This document shows, one piece after another, positions 32,546-40,559 of a stretch of DNA of 41,515 nt (positions are counted from its first letter, which is position 1; each line of letters begins with the position of its first letter). Location of the stretch: the NCBI RefSeq assembly GCF_002160985.1, contig NZ_NFLQ01000024.1, forward strand, positions 1 through 41,515. The letters run 5' to 3'. The notes under the pieces are model-generated. The model was given only the letters and a program-made list of their open reading frames with translations, made no database searches and was not told the DNA's origin. Both the position numbers and the translations under genes were made by a program. This DNA comes from Lachnoclostridium sp. An118 (GTDB lineage Bacteria > Bacillota > Clostridia > Lachnospirales > Lachnospiraceae).

Positions 32546-35500
32546 ATGGATCAGGAACTTGTGGAGATCCAACCCGGCAAGGTGTTTCTTGCCGGGATTG
32601 ATGTTGGATCAACGACGACTAAGATTGCGGCCGTGGACCCGGAAAACGGGGAAGTGGTCTACTCGGATTACAGAAGACATCATGCCAACCAGGTGCAGAG
32701 CATCATTCGTGTGCTGGAGGGCTTCCAGGAGAAATTCCCGGGGGTGAAGATCGAGCCTGCGCTGACAGGATCGGGTGCAAAGCCCATTGCGGAGAAGCTG
32801 AAAATCCCTTTTATACAGGAGGTGGCGGCCAATGCGTTGGCGCTGAGAAAGAAGTACCCTTCTGTGCGGACAGCCATTGAGCTGGGAGGCCAGGACGCCA
32901 AGATCATCTTCTTTAGAAAAGACGAGAAGACAGGCGATCTGAATGTGGCGGACATGCGGATGAACGGAAGCTGCGCGGGAGGCACCGGAGCTTTCATTGA
33001 TGAAGTTGCTTCTATATTAAAGGTGCCGGTGGAGGAACTGAACGCCCTTGCGGAAAAGGGAGGATTTACATACGATATCTCCGGCCGGTGCGGCGTCTAC
33101 GCAAAGACAGACATCCAGCCTCTTCTGAACCAGGGCGTGGCCAGGGCGGATCTGGCCCTGTCTTCTTTTCACGCCATTGCCAAGCAGACCATAGGCGGGC
33201 TGGCCCAGGGACTGGAGATCAGAAAGCCGGTGGCTTTTGAGGGAGGCCCCCTCACCTTCAATCCCACCCTTATACAGGTGTTTGCAAAGAGACTGAAGCT
33301 GTCCGGAGAGGATGTGATCATTCCGGAGAGGCCCGAGCTGATGGTGGCTTACGGGGCGGCTATCTCCCTGGAGACCATGTTTGAAAACAGGAAGCGGATC
33401 CTGGATACCGGGGAGCTTCTGGAAACACTGCGCAGCCCTTCCTTTCAAGCAAAGAGCGGCCAGGGGGAGGAGGCCCGTCCCTTCTTCGCCTCGGAGGAGG
33501 AGAAGGCTGCCTTTGAGAAACGGCATGAGAAGGCCTCCAGACAGTGGAAGAAGCCCCGGCCGGGAGAGAAGGTCAACGTGTACCTTGGCATTGACTCCGG
33601 CAGCACCACCACCAAGTTTGTGCTGATGGATGAAAAAGAGGAGATCCTGGACTCCTTCTACGCTCCCAACGAGGGAGAGCCCCTTCTTGTGGCCAAGAAA
33701 GCCATGATCCAGATGCGGGACCGCTATAAAAAGGAAAACATTGATCTGAATATACTGGCAGTGGGCACCACCGGCTACGGGGAGCAGCTCTTTGCCAAAG
33801 CCTTCCAGGCGGAGTACCACACCGTGGAGACGGTGGCCCACGCCCGGGCGGCAGAAAAGTACGTAAAAGACGCCACCTTCATTCTGGATATCGGCGGACA
33901 GGACATGAAAGCCATCTGGCTGGACAACGGCATCATCACCAATATCCTGGTCAATGAGGCCTGCTCCTCGGGCTGCGGTTCCTTCCTTGAGAACTTTGCC
34001 GCCTCCCTGCATATCCCGGCCAGAAAGATCGCGGAGGCAGCCTTTGCCTCAAAGCACCCGGCAAAGCTGGGAAGCCGCTGTACGGTCTTTATGAACAGCA
34101 GCATCATCACCGAGCAGAGAAACGGCCGCCTGCCGGAGGACATCATGGCGGGACTTTGCCGCTCCATCATAGAGAATGTATTTACAAAGGTGGTCCGTAT
34201 CTCCAACCTGGACTCTCTGGGAGAGCGCATTGTGGTCCAGGGAGGTACCTTTGAAAATGACGCCGTTGTGCGGGCCATGGAAGAGTACACAGGCCGCCAG
34301 GTTGTCCGAGCCCCCTATCCAGGTCTTATGGGTGCAGTGGGCGTGGCCCTCATCGCCAAAGAGCGGCATGCAGGAGAGCCCGAAAAACGCACCTTCATCG
34401 ACCTGGACAGCCTGGACGACTTCTCCTACACACAGGAGTCCAACGCCCCCTGTCCCTTCTGCACCAACCACTGCCGCAGGACCATTGTCACTTTCTCAAA
34501 CGGCAATTCCTGGGTGACAAACAATCGCTGCGAGAGGGGAGAGGTGCTGGGCAGACCGGAGGACGCCCAGGCAAGAAAACAGCTCAGGGAGAAGACCCAG
34601 AAAGTCAACAGAGTGCCCAATATGTACAGAAGAAGGGAAGAACTTCTCTTCAAAGACTATCCCTGTCCGGAACCGGCTGTAAAGAGGGATCTCACCATCG
34701 GCCTTCCCAGAGTCCTCTCCAATTGGGAGTTCATGCCTTTTTGGAGCACCTTTTGGAAAGCCCTTGGGTACAAGGTACAGCTCTCGGACATGAGCACGAG
34801 AAAAATGTACGAGTCGGGACTTTCCGCTGTCACCTCGGACACCGTCTGCTTCCCGGCCAAGCTGGTACACGGACATCTCCGGAACCTGGCGGCGAAGAAG
34901 GTGGACCGCATCTTCATGCCCGCTGTGACCACTATTCCCACAGAGAACAGGGAGAAGACAAGCGAGTCCATGTGCGCTGTGGTGAAGGGCTATCCCATTG
35001 TGGTGAAAAACTCGGACAACCCCAAGAGACAGTTCGGCATCCCCTTTGACGAACCGCTGTTCCACTGGCCCTCAAAAGAGGACCGGGACCGGCAGCTTAC
35101 CATCTATATGAAAGAGCATTTCCAGATACCGGAGGCGGAGACAAAGAAAGCTATTGCAGCGGGAGAGCAGGCCCAGAAGAGCTTCCGGGCAGAGCTGAAA
35201 AGGCAGGGAGCCGCCATCATTGAGAGAGTGAAAGAGAAAGGGAAGTTTGCTGTTGTCCTGGCGTCCAGGCCTTATCAGAACGACGCCCTTGTTAATCACG
35301 ACCTGCCGGAGATGTTTGTCACCATGGGAATTCCCGTGCTGACAGCGGACTCGGTTCCGGGTATCGAGGATGTGGATCTCAGTAAAAGCAGGATCGACAT
35401 TGTCAACAACTTCCACGCAAGGATGCTCTCCTCCGCCATCCTGACGGCTCAGAGCGATTGCCTGGAGTACGTGCAGGTGGTGAGCTTTGGCTGCGGCCAT

Positions 35501-36940
35501 GACGCCTACCTGTCGGATGAGATCATCCGGCTGATGCACGAGATATCCGGGAAAATCCCTCTTGTCCTGAAGCTGGACGAGAGCGACATCCAGGGCCCCT
35601 TGCGTATCCGCGTCCGGTCCTTCCTGGAGACAGTGGCCATGGGAAGAGAGAAAAAGAAAAGATTGAAGACGAGGGAGCTTAAGGACCCCTATCCAGTGAA
35701 ATTTGAAAAGAAGGACAGGGCGGACAAAGTGGTGCTGGTGCCCAACACGTCCCACGCCTTCAGCCGGATCATGGCCGCCTCTTTTGCGGGGCAGGGCGTG
35801 AAGACCGTGCCCCTGGAGATTGGAAGAGGGGAGGCCATCCGGCTTGGAAAGCAGTATGTCCACAACGACATCTGTTTCCCGGCCCAGATCGTTATCGGTG
35901 AGGCCCTGGAGGCCCTCCGCAGCGGAAAGTACGACCCGGACCACACGGCGATCGCCATGGGCAAATACGTGGGAGACTGCCGTCTGACCCACTACAGCGC
36001 CCTTCTTCGGAAAGCGCTGGATGACGCGGGATTTTCCCAGGTGCCCATCCTTACCAATGATGATGCGGACTCCCACAACCTGCATCCTGGATTTAAGATG
36101 AATCTTTTCACCTCCCTGAAGATCGCCTTCTCTCTGCCCATGATCGATGTGCTGGAGGAGCTCCTGCGGAAGATACGGCCCTACGAGAAGGTAAAAGGAA
36201 GCGCGGATAAGGCCTTTGAGAAAGCCATGGACGCGGTGGTGGAAGGGCTGGAGACAAAGGGCATCCCGGGCGCCAGGAGGGGCTTTAAGAAGGCCGTGGA
36301 TATTATGAACCAGATAGAGTACGACCGAACCAGCCCCAGGCCGGGCGTGCTGATCGTTGGAGAGTACCTGCTGAACTTCCATCCCGGCGCCAACCACGAC
36401 ATCGAGGCCTATCTGGAAAAGAACGGGTTTGAGATCATTGAGGCCCGCATGACGGACGTCATCCGAAAGACCTATTTTTACCACGACAGCCAGAACAGGG
36501 AGTACCACCTGAAGCGTCCTCTCATCCAGAAGATCTGGTATCATGTGGCAAACAAAGCCTTTGACATTGCCCACGACATGACAGACCGGATCGCGAAGAG
36601 GCATCCTCTCTACGAGCCGGCCCTGCGGATGGAGGATATGGTGAAGGACAGCGATGCAGTTATCCATCACACCTTTGACGCGGGGGAGGGCGTGCTGATA
36701 TCAGGGGAAATCCTGCACCACGCCAAAAAGGGCTGCCGGGCCTTTGTCATCCTGCAGCCCTTCGGCTGCCTGCCCAACCACGTGGTGGGAAGGGGCATTG
36801 CCAAGAAGCTGAAGGAAATGTACCCGGATGTGCAGATCCTGCCTCTGGACTATGACCCGGATGTCAGCTTCGCTAACATTGAGAACCGCCTCCAGATGCT
36901 TGTCATGAATGTGAACCAGCAGAAGGAAGAGGCATCCTAA
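32546..36940 (+). CDS. 2-Hydroxyacyl-CoA dehydratase activase-related protein (double activase plus dehydratase-like region)
   Basis: This 1464-residue protein has two tandem BcrAD/BadFG/HgdC-type ASKHA ATPase modules, then a long region related to DUF2229 and dehydratase subunits. Module one starts at GIDVGSTTTK (about 18-27) with [4Fe-4S] Cys143 (GSCAGGTGAF) and Cys182 (GRCGVY). Module two starts at GIDSGSTTTK (about 348) with Cys473/Cys477 and Cys512. A CPFCTNHC cluster follows near 630, then GLPRVLSNWEFMPFW and later cysteine-bearing segments such as VCFPAKLVHGHL and DICFPAQIVIGEAL. Family activators couple ATP hydrolysis to very low-potential electron transfer. No dehydratase or CoA-transferase gene is adjacent, so its partner is unknown. 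Confidence 0.9.
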   Translation: MDQELVEIQPGKVFLAGIDVGSTTTKIAAVDPENGEVVYSDYRRHHANQVQSIIRVLEGFQEKFPGVKIEPALTGSGAKPIAEKLKIPFIQEVAANALALRKKYPSVRTAIELGGQDAKIIFFRKDEKTGDLNVADMRMNGSCAGGTGAFIDEVASILKVPVEELNALAEKGGFTYDISGRCGVYAKTDIQPLLNQGVARADLALSSFHAIAKQTIGGLAQGLEIRKPVAFEGGPLTFNPTLIQVFAKRLKLSGEDVIIPERPELMVAYGAAISLETMFENRKRILDTGELLETLRSPSFQAKSGQGEEARPFFASEEEKAAFEKRHEKASRQWKKPRPGEKVNVYLGIDSGSTTTKFVLMDEKEEILDSFYAPNEGEPLLVAKKAMIQMRDRYKKENIDLNILAVGTTGYGEQLFAKAFQAEYHTVETVAHARAAEKYVKDATFILDIGGQDMKAIWLDNGIITNILVNEACSSGCGSFLENFAASLHIPARKIAEAAFASKHPAKLGSRCTVFMNSSIITEQRNGRLPEDIMAGLCRSIIENVFTKVVRISNLDSLGERIVVQGGTFENDAVVRAMEEYTGRQVVRAPYPGLMGAVGVALIAKERHAGEPEKRTFIDLDSLDDFSYTQESNAPCPFCTNHCRRTIVTFSNGNSWVTNNRCERGEVLGRPEDAQARKQLREKTQKVNRVPNMYRRREELLFKDYPCPEPAVKRDLTIGLPRVLSNWEFMPFWSTFWKALGYKVQLSDMSTRKMYESGLSAVTSDTVCFPAKLVHGHLRNLAAKKVDRIFMPAVTTIPTENREKTSESMCAVVKGYPIVVKNSDNPKRQFGIPFDEPLFHWPSKEDRDRQLTIYMKEHFQIPEAETKKAIAAGEQAQKSFRAELKRQGAAIIERVKEKGKFAVVLASRPYQNDALVNHDLPEMFVTMGIPVLTADSVPGIEDVDLSKSRIDIVNNFHARMLSSAILTAQSDCLEYVQVVSFGCGHDAYLSDEIIRLMHEISGKIPLVLKLDESDIQGPLRIRVRSFLETVAMGREKKKRLKTRELKDPYPVKFEKKDRADKVVLVPNTSHAFSRIMAASFAGQGVKTVPLEIGRGEAIRLGKQYVHNDICFPAQIVIGEALEALRSGKYDPDHTAIAMGKYVGDCRLTHYSALLRKALDDAGFSQVPILTNDDADSHNLHPGFKMNLFTSLKIAFSLPMIDVLEELLRKIRPYEKVKGSADKAFEKAMDAVVEGLETKGIPGARRGFKKAVDIMNQIEYDRTSPRPGVLIVGEYLLNFHPGANHDIEAYLEKNGFEIIEARMTDVIRKTYFYHDSQNREYHLKRPLIQKIWYHVANKAFDIAHDMTDRIAKRHPLYEPALRMEDMVKDSDAVIHHTFDAGEGVLISGEILHHAKKGCRAFVILQPFGCLPNHVVGRGIAKKLKEMYPDVQILPLDYDPDVSFANIENRLQMLVMNVNQQKEEAS

Positions 36941-36990
36941 AAAACACAAAAACATAAAAAGTTCTTCACAATTCCATCACAGAACCAGCC

Positions 36991-36996
36991 TATAAT
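36991..36996 (+). promoter_or_regulatory. -10 box of the HtrA-like gene
   Basis: TATAAT lies 52 nt upstream of the start at 37049. The best -35 candidate (TTCACA at 36965) is 20 bp away, so a regulated or non-canonical promoter is possible. Confidence 0.45.
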
Positions 36997-37048
36997 CGGT
37001 CTTGTAAAAAGAAAAAGACTATTCGCAGAAGAAGAGAGGCAGGAGCAT

Positions 37049-38536
37049 ATGATGGATGAAAGATATACAGAAGGATATACAGGAGAAAACAGGGAGACGC
37101 GGGAGACCGGCGGACAGACGGAGCAGCAGCACGAACTGCTGGAGAGCGCTGGTCAGGAGGCGAACCAGGAGGCAGGCCAGCAGTCTGGTCAGGAGAACGG
37201 TTGGCAGACAGATGCTGCCGGGTATATGGAATACGCAGAGGCCGGGGGAGCTGCTCCGGAAAAGAAGATGAAAAAAGCTAAAAAAGCAAGGAAAGCATCC
37301 GGGGGTCCCATGAGCATGAAGAAGAGATGGGCTGTTCTGGTCTCCATGGCCCTGGTCTTCGGCGCTGTGGCCGGGGGAACGGCCTTTGGAGTCAATGTGG
37401 CGGCCAGCAGCATCTACGACAGGCAAAATGCGGAGAATAACCTGTCAAACACGGAGACCGTGTCCAGCTCGGAAAGTACTGAGGACAAGGGTACAGTGGC
37501 CCAGGTGGCCCAGAACGCCATGCCCTCCCTTGTGACCATCTCCACCATGTCCGTCGAGGAGATGCAGAGCTTCTTTGGCGGCACCCAGGAGTATGAGGTG
37601 GAGGGAGCCGGGACCGGTGTCATCGTGGGAAAGAACGACACAGAGCTCCTCATCGCCACGAACAACCATGTGATAGAAGGGGCGGACAGCCTGTCCGTGG
37701 GATTTGTAGACGAGTCGGCAGTGGAAGGACAGATCAAGGGTACAGATGCAGACAATGACCTGGCGGTCGTGGCCGTGAAGCTGTCCGATATCTCCAGCGA
37801 TACCATGAGCCAGATCAAGATAGCCACCATCGGCAACTCAGATGACCTCGTCCTGGGCGAGCAGGTCGTGGCCATCGGAAATGCCCTTGGCTACGGCCAG
37901 TCCGTGACAAGCGGCTACGTGAGCGCGCTGGACCGTGATCTCCAGCTCACAGACAACAGCGGCAATACCATCAACTCCACAGGACTGATCCAGACAGACG
38001 CTCCCATCAACTCCGGCAACAGCGGAGGCGCTCTGCTGAACATGAGCGGTGAGCTCATCGGCATCAACGAGGCCAAGAGCTCCACGACCCAGTCCGGAAC
38101 CACCGTGGACGGCATCGGATTTGCCATCCCCATCAACAAGGCAGAGGAGAGCCTGCAGAATCTGATGAACCAGACGACCCGTGAGAAGGTGGACGAGAGC
38201 CAGGCATCCTATCTCGGCATCCAGGGAGCAGATGTCTCCGAGGAGGCCGCCCAGATGTACGGCATGCCCACTGGTGTGGCTGTCTCCGCAGTTGTGGAAA
38301 ACGGTCCTGCGGACCAGGCGGGTATCCTTGCCGGCGATGTCATCACAGGATTTGACGGGCGCTCTATCAGCAGCATGTCACAGCTCCAGGATACACTCCA
38401 GTACTATGCTTCAGGCGAGACTGTGGACATAACGGTCCAGAGATCTGACCAGGGACAGTACCAGGAGCAGACTGTGAGCGTCACCCTTGGCTCCGCCAGC
38501 GAGGCGCAGCAGAACCAGCAGAGTCAGCAGAACTAA
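37049..38536 (+). CDS. HtrA/DegP-like serine protease with PDZ domain
   Basis: This 495-residue S1C-family protease has a hydrophilic Glu/Gln-rich cytoplasmic N-terminus (about 1-90), a membrane anchor (about 92-112: WAVLVSMALVFGAVAGGTAFG), a trypsin-like domain with His207 (NNHVIEG), Asp237 (DNDLAVVAV) and Ser325 (NSGNSGGALLN), and one PDZ domain (about 385-475). The protease would act outside the cell membrane on misfolded surface or secreted proteins. The Gln-rich tail ends at the stop. GGAG is very close to the first ATG (3 nt), so the second ATG at 37052 may be used. Confidence 0.94.
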   Translation: MMDERYTEGYTGENRETRETGGQTEQQHELLESAGQEANQEAGQQSGQENGWQTDAAGYMEYAEAGGAAPEKKMKKAKKARKASGGPMSMKKRWAVLVSMALVFGAVAGGTAFGVNVAASSIYDRQNAENNLSNTETVSSSESTEDKGTVAQVAQNAMPSLVTISTMSVEEMQSFFGGTQEYEVEGAGTGVIVGKNDTELLIATNNHVIEGADSLSVGFVDESAVEGQIKGTDADNDLAVVAVKLSDISSDTMSQIKIATIGNSDDLVLGEQVVAIGNALGYGQSVTSGYVSALDRDLQLTDNSGNTINSTGLIQTDAPINSGNSGGALLNMSGELIGINEAKSSTTQSGTTVDGIGFAIPINKAEESLQNLMNQTTREKVDESQASYLGIQGADVSEEAAQMYGMPTGVAVSAVVENGPADQAGILAGDVITGFDGRSISSMSQLQDTLQYYASGETVDITVQRSDQGQYQEQTVSVTLGSASEAQQNQQSQQN

Positions 38537-38641
38537 GGTATAAGGCATTTATCGGCGGAGAATTGGGCTTGAACCCGGCTGTCAGATATGCTATGTTGAT
38601 AATAGAAAAGGAAAAACCACAGAAGCAGTCTACCCTTGACA

Positions 38642-38703
38642 ATGAACGAACTTAATGCTTTACAGCACCAGCCGTCACTATTGCAGTAGTGGCGGCTGTT
38701 TTT
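38642..38703 (+). promoter_or_regulatory. Leader-peptide-like ORF overlapping a terminator hairpin
   Basis: A 15-codon ORF (ATG 38642, TAG 38687-38689) ends inside a hairpin: 11 bp with one G-U pair, 38670-38680 with 38687-38697, then five T (38699-38703). TTGACA lies at 38636-38641 directly upstream. The arrangement looks like an attenuator, but no large gene follows, so it may simply terminate the HtrA transcript. Confidence 0.5.
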
Positions 38704-38775
38704 GTCTCTTGAAGATGCCTGCTATAGTAATAAATATGATGCAGCACATACTTATTCATTAAAATAAAAGGTAAT

Positions 38776-38803
38776 TACAAGGTGCTACAAGGTTCTTACA
38801 AGG
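38776..38803 (+). repeat. Three helically phased TACAAGG repeats
   Basis: TACAAGG occurs at 38776-38782, 38786-38792 and 38797-38803, spaced 10 and 11 bp apart, just upstream of the 30-codon ORF at 38812. Spacing by one helical turn suggests a binding site for an oligomeric regulator. Confidence 0.55.
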
Positions 38804-38811
38804 CGTATAGC

Positions 38812-38904
38812 ATGCAGAAAGAAAAGTATTCCAACAATATGGTGACAAAAGAATACAGAAATTATCGTACATTAAAAAGATGTTTTGGAAAATCAGATAA
38901 TTGA
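38812..38904 (+). CDS. Possible 30-residue basic peptide
   Basis: ATG at 38812 to TGA at 38902-38904 encodes 30 residues rich in Lys, Arg, Tyr and Asn (for example KEYRNYRTLKRCFGK). AAGG of the third upstream repeat is 8 nt before the ATG. I do not recognise it and it could be chance. The rest of the 38.5-39.16 kb gap holds no larger frame with coding character. Confidence 0.3.
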   Translation: MQKEKYSNNMVTKEYRNYRTLKRCFGKSDN

Positions 38905-39016
38905 ATGTAAAGGTCAACAGGATTGAGGCGATAGCATTTTCCGGACCGTACTCTGCCTTTCGGGTATACAGGCATATGCCGAACAGGTATTTGCCATTGC
39001 GCCCGTCCGGCGGTAA

Positions 39017-39048
39017 ACTGTAATAGAAACAGACTGTAATGGAAACAG
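39017..39048 (+). repeat. Tandem 16-bp repeat before the DUF3842 promoter
   Basis: ACTGTAATAGAAACAG (39017-39032) is followed immediately by ACTGTAATGGAAACAG (39033-39048), one difference. It lies 12 bp upstream of the -35 box and could be an activator site. Confidence 0.65.
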
Positions 39049-39060
39049 ATGTTTTGTTGC

Positions 39061-39089
39061 TTGACAGCTAAAATACTTTTCTGTAAACT
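39061..39089 (+). promoter_or_regulatory. Promoter of the DUF3842-lar region
   Basis: -35 TTGACA (39061-39066) and -10 TAAACT (39084-39089) are 17 bp apart, 75 nt before the start at 39164. Confidence 0.7.
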
Positions 39090-39163
39090 ATAGAAAGACT
39101 GTTTTACTGCATAAATATGCCTGTACAGGGAAATCCTGGAGGAAGAGCAGCGGAGGTGGATGT

Positions 39164-39571
39164 ATGAAGGTTCTCGTTATAGACGGCCAGGGCGGCGGGC
39201 TGGGACGTCAGCTCGTGACGGCTGTGAAAGCCCGGTATCCCGAGGCGGAGGTCCTGGCGGTGGGGACCAACAGCGCTGCCACAAACGCCATGCTGAAGGC
39301 AGGGGCGGACCAGGCGGCCACAGGGGAGAACTCCGTGGCCGTGGCATGCAGGAAGGCGGACGCGATCATGGGACCTGTAGGGATTGTGATCGCTGACTCC
39401 ATGCTCGGCGAGATCACCCCCCGGATGGCGGTGTCCATCGGGCAGAGCCCGGCAAAAAGGATACTGATACCGGTCAATCTGTGCGACAACATCGTAGTGG
39501 GCGTGGCAGATCTGACCATGGCAAAAAGAGTGGAGAGCGCAGTGGATGCGTTGGCTGATCTGATGGACTAG
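39164..39571 (+). CDS. DUF3842 family protein
   Basis: This 135-residue protein has a Rossmann-like beginning (VLVIDGQGGGLGRQLV, residues 3-18) followed by AVGTNSAATNAMLKAGADQAATGENS, the GPVGIVIADSMLGEITP segment and IPVNLCDNIVVGV. The pattern matches DUF3842, a small Clostridia family without known function. The glycine-rich start suggests nucleotide binding. It has its own promoter and lies upstream of larE, separated by a possible attenuator; a link with nickel-pincer cofactor synthesis is only positional. Confidence 0.8.
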   Translation: MKVLVIDGQGGGLGRQLVTAVKARYPEAEVLAVGTNSAATNAMLKAGADQAATGENSVAVACRKADAIMGPVGIVIADSMLGEITPRMAVSIGQSPAKRILIPVNLCDNIVVGVADLTMAKRVESAVDALADLMD

Positions 39572-39707
39572 ACAGATGACATCCGGCAGGAAGCCGGGAT
39601 GCGGCGGCAGAAGCCCCGGAGGTATCAGAGGCACAGCGCACAGGAAAGCGCCTGCCTGCAGCCAGTGTGAAATAAATCCAGCGTAAGATGAGACAGATTT
39701 GAAATGG

Positions 39708-39753
39708 ATACCAGGAAGGTATCTGCACTCAGAAGAGAGGCAGGTGCCTTTTT
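39708..39753 (+). promoter_or_regulatory. Candidate transcription attenuator before larE
   Basis: A 9-bp terminator stem with two G-U pairs (39718-39726 with 39740-39748) is followed by five T (39749-39753). Its 5' arm can instead pair with GATACC (39708-39713) as GATACC/GGTATC, excluding the terminator. A GC-rich hairpin lies at about 39580-39601. The pair of exclusive folds suggests regulated readthrough from DUF3842 into larE. It could also be a simple terminator. Confidence 0.5.
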
Positions 39754-39788
39754 ATTTTGCTATTTTTCAAAAAGACAGGAGAGATGAT

Positions 39789-40553
39789 ATGACTTTGGAA
39801 ACATTTTTCAGGGAAGTGCCCCGGGCGGCCGTGGCCTTCTCGGGGGGAACGGACTCAGCCTTCCTCCTGTGGGCGGCAAAAAAATACGGCTGCCAGATAC
39901 AGGCCTACTATATACATACTGCCTTCCAGCCCGAGTTTGAGCTGGAGGATGCCAGGAGGCTGGCAGGAGAGCTGGATATCCCCATGCAGGTGATAGACAT
40001 GGATATCCTGGGCGTGCAGCAGGCGGCAGAAAACGGCCCCAGGCGGTGCTACTACTGTAAAAGGGCTCTTTTTACGAGGCTGAAGGAGCAGGCGGCAGAG
40101 GACGGGTATACGGTCCTGCTGGACGGCACCAACGCCTCCGACGACGCCGGGGACCGGCCGGGCATGCGGGCCCTGCGGGAGCTGCAGGTGCGCTCCCCCC
40201 TGCGGGAGTGCGGCATCACAAAGGATAGGGTGCGCAGCCTTTCCAGGGAGGCAGGACTTTTCACCTGGGAGAAGCCGGCCTACGCCTGTCTGGCTACCAG
40301 GATCCCGACAGGGACAAAGATCACCCGGGGGGACCTCCAGAGGGCAGAGCAGGCGGAGATGGCTCTCATGGCGCTGGGATTTCAAGACTTCCGGGTGAGA
40401 CTCTCCCGCGAGGGGGCCCGGCTTCAGATGACCGGGGATCAGATGTCCCTGGCCGTGGAGAGAAGAAATGACATCATGCAGGCGCTGAAGCCCCTTTTCC
40501 CGGCTGTGTTCCTTGACCTGGAAGAGCGGAGTCCGTCTGTGCAGAGGAGGTAG
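39789..40553 (+). CDS. larE: Nickel-pincer cofactor sulfur transferase LarE
   Basis: From the ATG at 39789 (AGGAGAG upstream) it has 254 residues; the frame extension to 39699 crosses the terminator hairpin and is rejected. It has the PP-loop ATPase motif SGGTDSAFLL near residue 19, DGTNASDD near residue 114, and the LarE segments SPLRECGITKDRVR and RIPTGTKIT. LarE adenylates the nicotinate-derived P2CMN made by LarB and inserts sulfur. Three cysteines, Cys87 and Cys90 (RRCYYCK) and Cys167 (YACLATR), fit the cluster-binding LarE type rather than the single-Cys sacrificial type. larB follows after 6 nt. Confidence 0.92.
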   Translation: MTLETFFREVPRAAVAFSGGTDSAFLLWAAKKYGCQIQAYYIHTAFQPEFELEDARRLAGELDIPMQVIDMDILGVQQAAENGPRRCYYCKRALFTRLKEQAAEDGYTVLLDGTNASDDAGDRPGMRALRELQVRSPLRECGITKDRVRSLSREAGLFTWEKPAYACLATRIPTGTKITRGDLQRAEQAEMALMALGFQDFRVRLSREGARLQMTGDQMSLAVERRNDIMQALKPLFPAVFLDLEERSPSVQRR

Positions 40554-40559
40554 ACAAAA

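Noticed and set aside
39572-39710. Possible nickel/cobalt or cobalamin riboswitch before larE
   Set aside because: The region is structured, but I could not match the conserved czcD-type or B12-box segments. Only the attenuator-like hairpins are reported.
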